DNA of 64,000 bases from Lysobacteraceae bacterium (lineage in GTDB: Bacteria > Pseudomonadota > Gammaproteobacteria > Xanthomonadales > Xanthomonadaceae): contig SCUI01000013.1 in NCBI GenBank assembly GCA_004297225.1, positions 62,001 to 126,000 of the forward strand, written 5' to 3'. A program made the translations under genes and the position numbers. Under the pieces are notes generated by a model that was not told where the DNA came from, ran no database searches, and was given only the letters and a program-made list of their open reading frames with translations. Shown here piece after piece: positions 43,201 to 53,678 of this stretch. The first letter of the stretch is position 1. Every line of letters starts with the position of its first letter.

Positions 43201-43725
43201 ATCAGCACCACCGACAGCAAGCAGAACCGCAAGAACCAGGAAATCCGCGTTCCGCGCGTACGCGTGATCGGCAGCGACGGCGAGATGATCGGCGTGTTGT
43301 CGCGCGACGAGGCGCTGTCGTTGGCCGAGGACGAAGGCCTGGACCTCGTGGAAATCCAGCCCAATGCGGATCCGCCGGTGTGCCGGGTCATGGACTTCGG
43401 CAAGTTCAAGTTCGAGGCGCAGAAGAAGGCGAGCATCGCCAAGAAGAAGACCCGCCAGGTCGAGATCAAGGAAGTGAAGTTCCGTCCGGTCACGGACGAG
43501 GGCGACTACCAGATCAAGATGCGCAAGATGCGGGAATTCCTCGCCGAGGGCGACAAGATCAAGGTCAACATCCGCTTCCGCGGCCGCGAGATGAGCCACC
43601 AGGAGCTGGGCCGGGAGATGGCCCAGCGGATCGAGGCCGACCTGGGCGAGGACATCGTGATCGAGTCCCGGCCGCGCCTGGAAGGCCGGCAGATGGTGAT
43701 GATGATCGCGCCGAAGAAGAAGTGA
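43201..43725 (+). CDS. infC: Translation initiation factor IF-3, with ATC start codon
   Basis: A 174-residue IF-3. The conserved N-terminus (STTDSKQNRKNQEIRVPRVR) extends upstream of the first in-frame ATG or GTG to an ATC at 43201, preceded by GAGGA with a 7-base spacing. No ATG, GTG or TTG occurs at this place. IF-3 rejects non-standard start codons, and E. coli infC uses AUU for autoregulation, so an AUC start here would serve the same feedback. The N- and C-domains (linker EAQKKASIAKKKTRQVEIKE) are complete and the protein ends in KKK. Confidence 0.93.
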   Translation: MSTTDSKQNRKNQEIRVPRVRVIGSDGEMIGVLSRDEALSLAEDEGLDLVEIQPNADPPVCRVMDFGKFKFEAQKKASIAKKKTRQVEIKEVKFRPVTDEGDYQIKMRKMREFLAEGDKIKVNIRFRGREMSHQELGREMAQRIEADLGEDIVIESRPRLEGRQMVMMIAPKKK

Positions 43726-43900
43726 TGGCATAATGGCCGGCCCGGTTCGCGCCGGGCATTCAGCTTTACCCAGGACCCGCCGCTGATTCCTTGCGAATCA
43801 ACGGCCTACCGCCGGCACGGGCAGGATGGAAAGCGTGGCAACTGTATCCCTGCAGGAGCCGCCGCCCACGCCAGTTCAGAGATTTCGCAAGGACACCCCA

Positions 43901-44098
43901 ATGCCCAAGATCAAGACCAATCGGGCGGCGGCCAAGCGCTTCCGGAAGACCGCTTCCGGCAAGTACAAGTGCGGCCACGCCAACAAGAGCCACATCCTCA
44001 CCAAGAAGGCGACCAAGCGGAAGCGCAACCTGCGGCAGACGAACCATGTTCGTGCCGAGGACGCGGGCCGTCTGGATCGCATGCTTCCGTATCTCTGA
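43901..44098 (+). CDS. rpmI: 50S ribosomal protein L35
   Basis: A 65-residue, very basic ribosomal protein with the normal N-terminus [17 protein letters not shown] and end RMLPYL. A 175-base leader (43726-43900) separates it from infC. It holds CATAAT near 43728 and GC-rich hairpins, and may contain an internal promoter and the L20 autoregulatory site known from E. coli, but I could not define that structure. Confidence 0.97.
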   Translation: MPKIKTNRAAAKRFRKTASGKYKCGHANKSHILTKKATKRKRNLRQTNHVRAEDAGRLDRMLPYL

Positions 44099-44111
44099 GG
44101 AGGGCTGAACA

Positions 44112-45598
<1,487 letters not shown>

Positions 45599-45610
45599 GG
45601 AGCACGGACG

Positions 45611-47986
45611 ATGAAATTCAGCGAGAACTGGCTGCGCGAGCACGTGCGCGTGGAAGCGGACAGCGAGGCCCTGGCCGCCACGCTCACCGCGATCGGGCTG
45701 GAGGTCGAGGAACTCACCGTGCTGGGCAAAGGCCTCGACGGCGTGGTCGTCGCCCGGATCCTGGAATGCGCGAAGCATCCACAGGCCGACCGCCTGCAGG
45801 TGTGCCAGGTGGACGCCGGCACCGGCACGCCGCTGCAGATCGTCTGCGGCGCTCCCAACGCGCGCCCGGGACTGGTCGCGCCGTTGGCGATGGTCGGTGC
45901 CAGGCTCGGCGACCTCACCATCAAGGCGGCGAAGCTGCGCGGCGTCGATTCCAACGGCATGTTGTGCTCGGCGAAGGAACTGGGCGTCGATGCGGACGCG
46001 TCCGGATTGATGGAGCTGCCCGGCGACGCGCCGGTCGGCACGCCGCTGGCGCAATACCTCGGGCTGCCAGACGCCGCGATCGAACTCAAGCTCACCCCCA
46101 ACCGCGCCGACTGCTTCAGCGTGCGCGGCATCGCCTTCGACGTCGCCGCCGCGCTTGGCTCGCAGGTCGAGCCGTTGCCGGCGACCGCCGTGCCGGCGGC
46201 GAGCGAGGCGCGCATGGCCATCGACCTGGCGGCGGGAGCGGATGCGCCACGCTACGTGGGACGCATCATCGACGGTGTCGACGCTGCGCGGCCGACGCCG
46301 GTGTGGATGGCCGAGCGCCTGCGCCGCGGCGGCATCCGCCCGGTCAGCCTGCTGGTGGACATCACCCAGTACGTGATGCTCGAGCTCGGGCAACCGATGC
46401 ACGCGTTCGATCGCGATCTGCTCAAGGGGCCGGTCGGCGTGCGCCGCGCCCGCGCCGGGGAAATGCTCAAGCTGCTCGACGGCCGCGACGCGAGCCTGGA
46501 CGACGGCTTCCTGCTGGTCACCGACGCCGATCGTCCGGTCGCGCTGGCGGGCCTGATGGGCGGCCACGACACCCGCGTCACCGACGCCACCCGCAACGTG
46601 TTCCTGGAGGCCGCGCATTTCGCACCGGCGGCGATCATCGGCCGCGGCCGCAAGCTGGGCCTGCACACCGATGCCGCGCACCGCTTCGAGCGCGGCGTGG
46701 ATCCGGAGTTGCCGCGCGTCGCGATCGAGCGCGCCACGCAATTGATCCTCGACCATGCCGGCGGCAAGCCCGGCCCGGTGGTCGAAGCCGAATTGCCGGC
46801 GCACCTGCCGCGCCCTGCCGCGATCCTGTTGCGCCGTGAGCGGCTTTCCCGCGTGCTCGGAATCGCCATCGCCGACGCCGAGGTCGAACGCATCCTGCGT
46901 GCACTGGGCCTGGAAGTCGCGATCGACGCGCAAGGCTGGCGGGTGACGCCGCCGGCGCGCCGCTTCGACCTCGCGATCGAGGAAGACCTGGTCGAGGAAG
47001 TCGCGCGCATCCACGGCTACGATGCGATCCCGGCGACGCTGCCGGCCGGCGGCACGCGCCTGGTCGAGCCGACCGAAACCCGCGTCGGCGAAGGCGACGT
47101 GCGCCGCCACCTGGCCTCGCGCGATTTCCTGGAAGCGGTGGACTACGCATTCGTGGACGCCGCGCTGCTCGCGCAGTGGGGCATGGACGGAGGCGGCGTG
47201 GCGCTTGCCAATCCGCTCAGTGCCGAACTGGGGATGATGCGCACCTGGCTGCTGCCGGGCCTGGTGGCCTCGCTGGCGCGCAATGCCGCGCGCCAGCAGT
47301 CGCGGGTGCGCCTGTTCGAACTGGGCAAGGTGTTCCGCGCCGCCGGTGCTGGCCAAGCCCCGCTGGAGACCTTGCGGGTCGCCGCCGTGGCCTGCGGCGA
47401 CGCGATGGCCGAACAATGGGGCGCGAGCAGTCGCAGCGTGGACTTCCACGACCTCAAGGGCGATCTGGAAAGCCTGGCGGCGCTGTCCGGCGCGCGCCTG
47501 GAATTCCGCCCTTCCGCCCCGTCCTGGGCACACCCGGGGCGTTCGGCCGAGGTCCTGCGCGACGGCGTCGTGCTGGGCTGGATCGGCCAGCTGCACCCGG
47601 CGCTGCAGCGGACCCTGGACCTCGACGCCGAGGTGGTGGCGTTCGAACTGGACCTGGCGCCGCTGCTGCAGCGCCCGCTGCCGCGGGCCGGCGGCCTGTC
47701 GCGGTTCCCCTCCGTGCGCCGCGACCTGGCCTTCGTGCTGCCTGAACAGGTGGCATGGGCGGACCTGGCCGCGAGCGTGAAGGCTGCCGCCGGGCCGATC
47801 CTGAAGGACCTGCGCCTGTTCGACCGCTACCAGGGCAAGGGCGTGGAATCCGGATTCAAGAGTCTCGCTATGGGCTTGATTCTGCAGGACGAATCCCGCA
47901 CATTGACCGACAGCGACGTGGATGCGGTGGTGGCGGCGGTGACCGCAAGCCTGCAACGCGAACACGGCGCCTCGATCAGGGCGTGA
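45611..47986 (+). CDS. pheT: Phenylalanyl-tRNA synthetase beta subunit
   Basis: A 791-residue subunit. Domains in order are tRNA-binding OB fold (about 40-150), B3/4 editing domain (about 210-375, with [30 protein letters not shown]), B5 (about 400-470), a class II-like core and the C-terminal FDX-ACB anticodon-binding domain (about 700-791, ending in [15 protein letters not shown]). It starts 12 bases after pheS. Confidence 0.97.
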   Translation: MKFSENWLREHVRVEADSEALAATLTAIGLEVEELTVLGKGLDGVVVARILECAKHPQADRLQVCQVDAGTGTPLQIVCGAPNARPGLVAPLAMVGARLGDLTIKAAKLRGVDSNGMLCSAKELGVDADASGLMELPGDAPVGTPLAQYLGLPDAAIELKLTPNRADCFSVRGIAFDVAAALGSQVEPLPATAVPAASEARMAIDLAAGADAPRYVGRIIDGVDAARPTPVWMAERLRRGGIRPVSLLVDITQYVMLELGQPMHAFDRDLLKGPVGVRRARAGEMLKLLDGRDASLDDGFLLVTDADRPVALAGLMGGHDTRVTDATRNVFLEAAHFAPAAIIGRGRKLGLHTDAAHRFERGVDPELPRVAIERATQLILDHAGGKPGPVVEAELPAHLPRPAAILLRRERLSRVLGIAIADAEVERILRALGLEVAIDAQGWRVTPPARRFDLAIEEDLVEEVARIHGYDAIPATLPAGGTRLVEPTETRVGEGDVRRHLASRDFLEAVDYAFVDAALLAQWGMDGGGVALANPLSAELGMMRTWLLPGLVASLARNAARQQSRVRLFELGKVFRAAGAGQAPLETLRVAAVACGDAMAEQWGASSRSVDFHDLKGDLESLAALSGARLEFRPSAPSWAHPGRSAEVLRDGVVLGWIGQLHPALQRTLDLDAEVVAFELDLAPLLQRPLPRAGGLSRFPSVRRDLAFVLPEQVAWADLAASVKAAAGPILKDLRLFDRYQGKGVESGFKSLAMGLILQDESRTLTDSDVDAVVAAVTASLQREHGASIRA

Positions 47987-47994
47987 ACGTGCCC

Positions 47995-48010
47995 CCGGGG
48001 AGGTCCCCGG
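47995..48010. repeat. Short perfect hairpin between pheT and ihfA
   Basis: CCGGGG-AGGT-CCCCGG, no T-run, 25 bases before ihfA. It may mark an mRNA processing site or be incidental. Confidence 0.35.
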
Positions 48011-48035
48011 TTGCATTTCCAGGGGAAGGGCGGGA

Positions 48036-48341
48036 ATGGCGTTGACCAAGGCGGAAATGGCCGAGCGTCTGTACGAGGACGTGGGCCTGAACAAGCGCGA
48101 GGCGAAGGAATTCGTGGACGCGTTCTTCGACGTGCTCCGCGAGGCGCTGCAGCAGGGCCGCCAGGTGAAGCTGTCGGGCTTCGGCAACTTCGACCTGCGG
48201 CGCAAGAACCAGCGCCCGGGCCGCAACCCCAAGACCGGCGAGGAAATCCCGATCACCGCCCGCACCGTGGTCACCTTCCGCCCCGGCCAGAAGCTGAAGG
48301 AGCGGGTCGAGGCGTACGCGGGGACCACCGCCCATGCTTGA
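48036..48341 (+). CDS. ihfA: Integration host factor alpha subunit
   Basis: A 101-residue member of the HU/IHF family. [31 protein letters not shown] forms the helical dimer part, and the DNA-bending arm with [14 protein letters not shown] carries the conserved Pro of the beta-ribbon. It pairs with IhfB encoded elsewhere. As in other gammaproteobacteria it follows pheT. Confidence 0.97.
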   Translation: MALTKAEMAERLYEDVGLNKREAKEFVDAFFDVLREALQQGRQVKLSGFGNFDLRRKNQRPGRNPKTGEEIPITARTVVTFRPGQKLKERVEAYAGTTAHA

Positions 48342-48690
48342 TCCCGGCAGCAACCGCGAGCTTCCGCCGATCCCGGCCAAGCGCTACTTCACCATCGGTG
48401 AGGTCAGCGAGCTCTGCGACGTGAAGCCGCACGTGCTGCGCTACTGGGAAACCGAATTCCCGTCGCTGAAGCCGGTGAAGCGCCGCGGCAACCGCCGCTA
48501 CTACCAGCGCCACGACGTGCTGATGGTCCGCCAGATCCGCGGCCTGCTGTACGAGCAGGGCTACACCATCGGCGGTGCGCGCCTGCGGCTGGAAGGCGAG
48601 GGCGCCCGCCAGGAAGCCACCATGACCTCCCAGGTCGTCCGCCAGGTGCGGATGGAGCTGGAGGAAGTCCTGCAGCTCCTCAAGCGCTGA
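48334..48690 (+). CDS. MerR-family transcriptional regulator downstream of ihfA
   Basis: A 118-residue protein with an N-terminal MerR winged helix ([40 protein letters not shown]) and a short helical C-terminus without a ligand-binding domain. It overlaps ihfA by 8 bases and ends the translation operon. This ihfA-merR pair is conserved in many proteobacteria, but the targets of the regulator are not established. Confidence 0.92.
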   Translation: MLDPGSNRELPPIPAKRYFTIGEVSELCDVKPHVLRYWETEFPSLKPVKRRGNRRYYQRHDVLMVRQIRGLLYEQGYTIGGARLRLEGEGARQEATMTSQVVRQVRMELEEVLQLLKR

Positions 48691-48695
48691 AACGT

Positions 48696-48701
48696 TATAA
48701 T
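48696..48701 (+). promoter_or_regulatory. -10 box of tRNA-Pro
   Basis: Perfect TATAAT, 11 bases before the mature tRNA 5' end. The -35 region, inside the end of the MerR gene, is weak. Confidence 0.65.
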
Positions 48702-48712
48702 CGCGGCCCCAT

Positions 48713-48789
48713 CGGGGTATAGCGCAGCCTGGTAGCGCACTTGTCTGGGGGACAAGTGGTCGTCGGTTCAAATCCGGCTACCCCGACCA
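48713..48789 (+). tRNA. tRNA-Pro (GGG)
   Basis: A 77-base cloverleaf: acceptor CGGGGTA/TACCCCG, D-loop AGCCTGGTAGC, anticodon GGG at 48747-48749 in stem CTTGT/ACAAG, T-arm GTCGG-TTCAAAT-CCGGC, discriminator A and encoded CCA. Confidence 0.96.
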
Positions 48790-48790
48790 T

Positions 48791-48833
48791 CCATGAAAAA
48801 GGGCGGCCCCCAAAGGGCCGCCCTTTTTCATGG
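48791..48833 (+). terminator. Strong terminator after tRNA-Pro
   Basis: Perfect 19-bp inverted repeat (48791-48809 and 48815-48833) centred on AAAGGGCGGCC..GGCCGCCCTTT with a T-run. It starts one base after the tRNA. Confidence 0.92.
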
Positions 48834-48843
48834 ATGTCCACCT

Positions 48844-48866
48844 TGTGGGAGCGGCGCAAGCCGCGA
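48844..48866 (+). repeat. Single copy of the dispersed TGTGGGAGCGGC repeat
   Basis: A 23-base unit that matches the left arm of the inverted repeat at 24753-24775 in all but one base. It lies alone between tRNA-Pro and the TraB-like gene. Confidence 0.7.
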
Positions 48867-48932
48867 CAGGATGCTGGAACTAGCGCCGCGCATTCAGGTC
48901 GCTATGCACTCCACCCCCCGGAAAGGATCTCC

Positions 48933-49937
48933 ATGAAGGCACTGCTCGCAGCCTCGCTTCTCGCCCTCGCCCCCATCGTCGCCTTCGCCCAGTCCGAAGT
49001 CGCTGCACCGGCCGACGACATCCGCGACGAAGCCCCCGTCGTCGTCCAGGGCGTGCTGCCTGGCCCGGGCCTGTGGAAGGTCGCCAAGGGCAACCACGTC
49101 ATGTGGATCCTCGGTACCCAGGCACCCTTGCCCAAGCGCATGCAATGGCGCTCGCGGGAAGTGGAAGCCGCGCTGGCGGCCTCGCAGGAGGTGCTGTACG
49201 CGCCCACGCTCAGGTTGACCGTGGAGACCGGCGGCTTCTTCCGCAGCCTGTTGCTGGTGCCCAAGCTCTACGGTGCGCGCAAGAACCCCGACGACCAGAC
49301 GCTGCGCGACGTGCTGCCGGCTGCCCTGTATGCACGTTGGCTGCCATTGCGCGAGCGATACCTTGGCCGCGGCCGCAAGGCCGAGCGCATGCGTCCGCTG
49401 TTCGCGGCGCAGGAACTGTGGGAAGAGGCAATGGACGACAACGGCCTCGTGCAGGGCGGCATCGTCGGGCCGGTGATCTCGCGCGCGGTCAAGGCGCACG
49501 GCTTGCACGAAACCAGGCCGAGCAAGGCGATCAAGGTCACCGATCCGAAGGCGCTGCTGGCCGAAGTGGAACATGCGCAGCTGCGGGACACCGGTTGCCT
49601 GGAGAAGACCATCGAACGCCTGGAGGCCGGCAGCGACCACCTGCGCCGGCGCGCGAATGCCTGGGCCACCGGCGACATCGAAGCGCTACGGGCATTGCCC
49701 GACCTCAGCCAGGACCGCGCATGCACCGAGGCGGCGATCGACTCGCCGATGTTGCGCAAGCGCGGCGGCGAAGGCATCGACCAGGCGCTGGAAGCGGCGT
49801 GGCTGGCCGCTGCCGAAACGGCGCTGGCAAAGAACGCCTCGACCTTCGCGCTGTTGCCGATCGCCGACCTGCTGTCGGCCGACGGTTACCTGGCGAAGCT
49901 GCAGGCGCGCGGCTACGAGGTCAGCGCGCCGCAATGA
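48933..49937 (+). CDS. TraB/GumN-family secreted protein lacking the usual catalytic motif
   Basis: A 334-residue exported protein with a signal peptide ending in VAFAQ (residue 20). The fold signature WILGT (58-62) and the overall layout match the TraB/GumN family, whose better-known members (for example TIKI) are metalloproteases using GTxH and a following Glu. Here GTxH is GTQA (Ala64) and the Glu at the end of the next strand is also missing, so it is probably not an active peptidase. A good AAAGGA ribosome binding site precedes the ATG. The 3' end overlaps the convergent dxs gene by 17 bases. Confidence 0.75.
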   Translation: MKALLAASLLALAPIVAFAQSEVAAPADDIRDEAPVVVQGVLPGPGLWKVAKGNHVMWILGTQAPLPKRMQWRSREVEAALAASQEVLYAPTLRLTVETGGFFRSLLLVPKLYGARKNPDDQTLRDVLPAALYARWLPLRERYLGRGRKAERMRPLFAAQELWEEAMDDNGLVQGGIVGPVISRAVKAHGLHETRPSKAIKVTDPKALLAEVEHAQLRDTGCLEKTIERLEAGSDHLRRRANAWATGDIEALRALPDLSQDRACTEAAIDSPMLRKRGGEGIDQALEAAWLAAAETALAKNASTFALLPIADLLSADGYLAKLQARGYEVSAPQ

Positions 49938-51846
49938 CCGCCGGGCCGTCGCCCATGCGCGGCCAGCGTTCCAGCACCGAGGCACGGATGCCGGCCACGT
50001 CCAGGCCGGCCTCGGCAAGCAGCTGCTCGCGGCTGGCGTGGTGCTGGAAGGCGTCGGGCAGGCCGAGGTGCAGCATCGGCATGGTGACGCCCTCGGCCGC
50101 CAGCAGTTCCGCGACGCCGCTGCCGGCGCCGCCGGCGACCACGTTGTCCTCGATCGTGACGAAGGCTTCGTGGGTCTTCGCCAGTTCCAGCAGCAATGCC
50201 CGATCCAGCGGCTTGACGAATCGCATGTTGACCACGGTCAGCCCGAGTTCCGCACCCACCGCCTCGGCGGCCGGCACCAGCGCGCCGAACGCCAGCAGGG
50301 CGACGCCGGCGCCGCGGCGGCGCAGTTGCGCCTTGCCGATCGGCAACGTCTCCAGCGACTGTTCCACCGCGACTCCGGGACCGGTGCCGCGCGGATAACG
50401 GACCGCGGCCGGGCCGTGGAAGCGGAAGCCGGTGGTCAGCATCTTCCGGCACTCGTCCTCGTCGGCCGGCGCCATCACCACCATGCCCGGCACGCAGCGC
50501 AGGTAGCTGAGGTCGAGGTTGCCGGCGTGGGTCGCGCCGTCCGGCCCGACCACGCCGCCGCGGTCGATCGCGAACAGTACGTCCAGGCCCTGGATCGCGA
50601 CGTCGTGCACCAGCTGGTCGTAGCCGCGCTGCAGGAAGGTCGAATAGATCGCGACGACCGGCTTGGCGCCTTCGCAGGCCATGCCGGCGGCCAGCGTCAC
50701 CGCGTGCTGTTCGGCGATGGCGACGTCGAAGTAGCGCTCCGGGTATTCCTGGCTGAAGCGCACCAGGCCCGAGCCCTCGCGCATCGCCGGGGTGATGCCC
50801 ATCAGCGCCGGGTCGGCGGCGGCCATGTCGCACAACCAGTCGCCGAACACGTCGGTGTAGGTTGGCTTCTTCGGCGCGGCACCGGGCTTCTTCACCACGC
50901 CCTGTTCGGGATCGAACGGCGACACCGCGTGGTAGCCGATCTGGTCGCCTTCCGCGCGCTCGTAGCCCTTGCCCTTGGTGGTGATCACGTGCAGCAGCTG
51001 CGGGCCCTTCAGCCCGCGCAGCGTCTTCAGCGTGGACACCAGCGCGTCCATGTCGTGGCCGTCGATCGGGCCGGTGTAATGGAAACCCATTTCCTCGAAC
51101 AGCGTGGACGGGACGAACATGCCCTTCCAGTGTTCTTCCCAGCGCCGCACGAACTTCGCGGTCGGGTTGTTCTTGTCGCCGAGCAGCTTCTTGCCGCCCT
51201 CGCGCAACGCATTGAGCGTGCGGCTGCCGGTGGCGCGGCCGAGCATCTTGGTCACGCCGCCGACGTTCTCGCTGATCGACATCCGGTTGTCGTTGAGGAT
51301 CACCAGGATGTCGGGTTCGGGCGACATGCCGCCGGCGTGGTTCAGCGCCTCGTAGGCCATGCCCGCGGTCATCGCGCCGTCGCCGATCACCGCGACCACC
51401 TTGCGTTCGTTGCCGGCGGCCGCGTTCGCGATCGCCATGCCCAGCGCGGCGGAGATCGAGGTGGAGGAATGGCCGACGCCGAAGGTGTCGTAGCCGCTTT
51501 CCTCGCGCTTGGGGAACGGTGCCACGCCGCCGGCCTGCTTGACCGTGCGGATGGTGTCGCGGCGGCCGGTCAGGATCTTGTGCGGGTAGGCCTGGTGGCC
51601 GACGTCCCAGACGATCCGGTCCTCCGGCGTCTCGTACAGGTAGTGCAGGGCCGTGGTCAGCTCGACCACGCCCAGCCCGGCGCCGAAATGGCCGCCGGAA
51701 TGGCCGACGGACTCGATCAGGTAGGCGCGCAGCTCATCGGCCACGTCGCGCAGTTCGGTCTCGTCCAGCTGGCGCAGGTCGGCGGGGGCGTCGATGCGCG
51801 CCAGGCGCGGGTAGCGCCCGGCGTCGATCGGGAAGGAGGCGGTCAT
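49921..51846 (-). CDS. dxs: 1-deoxy-D-xylulose-5-phosphate synthase
   Basis: A 641-residue enzyme of normal length. It joins pyruvate and glyceraldehyde-3-phosphate, the first step of the MEP isoprenoid pathway and a source of thiamine and pyridoxal precursors. The thiamine diphosphate motif [19 protein letters not shown] (near residue 160) with N-terminal [16 protein letters not shown], the central pyrimidine-binding domain with [17 protein letters not shown] and the C-terminal transketolase domain are all present. No partner gene of the pathway is adjacent. Confidence 0.97.
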   Translation of the reverse strand: MTASFPIDAGRYPRLARIDAPADLRQLDETELRDVADELRAYLIESVGHSGGHFGAGLGVVELTTALHYLYETPEDRIVWDVGHQAYPHKILTGRRDTIRTVKQAGGVAPFPKREESGYDTFGVGHSSTSISAALGMAIANAAAGNERKVVAVIGDGAMTAGMAYEALNHAGGMSPEPDILVILNDNRMSISENVGGVTKMLGRATGSRTLNALREGGKKLLGDKNNPTAKFVRRWEEHWKGMFVPSTLFEEMGFHYTGPIDGHDMDALVSTLKTLRGLKGPQLLHVITTKGKGYERAEGDQIGYHAVSPFDPEQGVVKKPGAAPKKPTYTDVFGDWLCDMAAADPALMGITPAMREGSGLVRFSQEYPERYFDVAIAEQHAVTLAAGMACEGAKPVVAIYSTFLQRGYDQLVHDVAIQGLDVLFAIDRGGVVGPDGATHAGNLDLSYLRCVPGMVVMAPADEDECRKMLTTGFRFHGPAAVRYPRGTGPGVAVEQSLETLPIGKAQLRRRGAGVALLAFGALVPAAEAVGAELGLTVVNMRFVKPLDRALLLELAKTHEAFVTIEDNVVAGGAGSGVAELLAAEGVTMPMLHLGLPDAFQHHASREQLLAEAGLDVAGIRASVLERWPRMGDGPAVIAAR

Positions 51847-51922
51847 CCGGGCATTTTCGCGCCCGCCGGCGCGGCGGGCAAGGCGAAGCGCCCGGGAAGC
51901 GGCGAAACCGTGGGGCTGGCGT

Positions 51923-52969
51923 TTACTTCTTGCGCCGCCCGAACAGGCCGGACTTGCCCGGCTCGGTGGGTTCGGTCGGCTCGTCCGGCACGTTTTCGGC
52001 GTAACCGGTGGCGAGGCTGGCGTTGACGAAGTCGGTGACGTCAGCCAGCGGGACGCCGCTGGCGCCCGCGATTTCCTCCAGCGTCGCCGGGCCCTTCATC
52101 ATCGCCGTGGCGATGCGGAAGTGCTTGGGGTACTCGCGCTCGGTCTGCGGCCACTTGCTGAGCTTGTAGCGGCCCGCCGGATCGAAGCCCGGCAGCAGGC
52201 TGCCGCCGCCGGCGAGCAGGCCGCCGTACCACTGCAGGCGTGCCAGCGGCTGCGCCGCGCCGAGCGTGGCGATGCCGCCATCCCAGCCCGCGCCCTCGAC
52301 CGGGTCGAAATCCGCCTCGGCGGCCGCGCCGGTGAAGTAACCGGCCAGCGGCTTGAGTGCCGCGGGGCCGTAATACTCGCGCGCGACGGGATCGATGTAG
52401 ATCGCGGCCTCGCCGTTGCGCGAGAAGCGCACCCGCGAGGACAAGGCCCCGGGCGCCAGCCAGTCGGCAAGGGTGCGCTCGCGCGGGGGCGCCGGCGGCG
52501 CGATCGTCGCCGGCTTGAGCGTGGCGGCGGCCTCGGAAGCAGGCTTGCCGGGCACCGGGCCTGGCGCGCGCGATTCCTCGTCGGCCGGTTGCGGGTGTTC
52601 CTCGCGCAGCTGGTCCTGCGGCACCGGCGAGGGTGCCATTCCCGCGGGCTCGGCGGCGGCCGGCACGCCTTCGGCGATCTCCTGCAGCAGCGCGGCCACG
52701 GCGTCGGCGTCGAACGGACGCAACAGGTGGAAATCGGTCTGGCTGCGCCGCGCCGTGGTCAGGCCGACGACCTTCTTGCCGGCCGCGTGCAGCCGCAGCC
52801 AGCTCATCGGACCGTACATGCTGTCCATGTCGACGACCACGTGGTCGGCGTCGGCTTCGGGCAGCAATCGCCAGCGGCGCGACAGGCGCGCGTTGGCCTG
52901 CTCGAAGGCTGCCTTGAGTTCGTTTTCGGTGGCCGGGTCCATTCCGGTCATGCCGAGGGTCAGGGACAT
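51923..52969 (-). CDS. Conserved protein of unknown function with Pro/Glu-rich linker
   Basis: A 348-residue cytoplasmic protein I do not recognise by family. The N-terminal part (about 1-95) resembles a receiver-like alpha/beta fold ([41 protein letters not shown]). A Pro/Glu/Ala-rich linker (about 100-160) leads to a C-terminal region with a winged-helix-like end ([42 protein letters not shown]) and a basic tail. The arrangement suggests a regulatory protein. ATG 52969 is the first start giving a continuous domain. The HNH gene follows upstream on the same strand after 41 bases. Confidence 0.7.
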   Translation of the reverse strand: MSLTLGMTGMDPATENELKAAFEQANARLSRRWRLLPEADADHVVVDMDSMYGPMSWLRLHAAGKKVVGLTTARRSQTDFHLLRPFDADAVAALLQEIAEGVPAAAEPAGMAPSPVPQDQLREEHPQPADEESRAPGPVPGKPASEAAATLKPATIAPPAPPRERTLADWLAPGALSSRVRFSRNGEAAIYIDPVAREYYGPAALKPLAGYFTGAAAEADFDPVEGAGWDGGIATLGAAQPLARLQWYGGLLAGGGSLLPGFDPAGRYKLSKWPQTEREYPKHFRIATAMMKGPATLEEIAGASGVPLADVTDFVNASLATGYAENVPDEPTEPTEPGKSGLFGRRKK

Positions 52970-53010
52970 CGTCGTGGATCCTGCTGGGTCGATGGCCCGA
53001 GTGTACCCGG

Positions 53011-53637
53011 TCAGTGCGCGCGGAAGCGGGGCCCGCGCCGTGGCAACTGGCTCTTCAGGAACGCCATCTGGTCGGCCAGGATGTTGCGGTTGGACAGGAT
53101 CAGGTGCTCGATCCAGCTCGGCCGGTAGGGCACGGCCAGCAACGGCATGGCCGCCTGCTGCGGGGTGCGGCCGCCCTTGCGCGAGTTGCAGTGGAAGCAG
53201 GCGGCGACCACGTTTTCCCAGCTGTCGCGGCCGCCGCGGGAGAGCGGCACCACGTGGTCGCGGGTGAGTTGCTGGCGCGGATATTCGCGGCCGCAGTACA
53301 GGCACAGCTGCTGGTCGCGGGCGAACAGGGCGGTGTTGGTCAGCGCCGGCGTCGGGTCCAGCGCGTGGGCGCGGACGTGGCTGCGCGCGGCCACGATCGG
53401 GTGCAGTTGCAGCATGCTGCGCAAGCCGGTGTCGCGGCTGGTGCCGCCGTGCACGGTGAGGCAGGGATCGCCGAGGGTCCAGGCGACGGCGCCGCGCACG
53501 TAGAGGCAGGTCGCGTCCTGCCAGCTCATCCAGTCCAGGGCGCGCCCATGGGCATCGAGCGACAGCAGCCTCACCGCGTCCAGGCGCTGGGCGCGGGGCT
53601 CACCGACCAGCCGAAGCTTCGCTGTGTCTGCCTCCAT
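53011..53637 (-). CDS. HNH endonuclease-domain protein
   Basis: A 208-residue protein with a C-terminal HNH nuclease fold: zinc Cys pairs CLYC (C112, C115) and CFHC (C147, C150), catalytic DH (D127, H128) in TRDHVVPLSRGG, and N142. The first 100 residues include a region seen in HNH proteins widespread in Xanthomonadaceae and other bacteria, whose role is unknown and which are not part of a restriction system. On the minus strand TATAAG lies 11 bases before the ATG, implying a very short 5' leader. Confidence 0.88.
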   Translation of the reverse strand: MEADTAKLRLVGEPRAQRLDAVRLLSLDAHGRALDWMSWQDATCLYVRGAVAWTLGDPCLTVHGGTSRDTGLRSMLQLHPIVAARSHVRAHALDPTPALTNTALFARDQQLCLYCGREYPRQQLTRDHVVPLSRGGRDSWENVVAACFHCNSRKGGRTPQQAAMPLLAVPYRPSWIEHLILSNRNILADQMAFLKSQLPRRGPRFRAH

Positions 53638-53678
53638 CGGGAATCCAGCTTATACCCGAAGCGGCATGGCGTGTGCGC

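Noticed and set aside
49573-52026. An 817-codon plus-strand open frame opposite dxs
   Set aside because: Antisense shadow; dxs has all its catalytic motifs.
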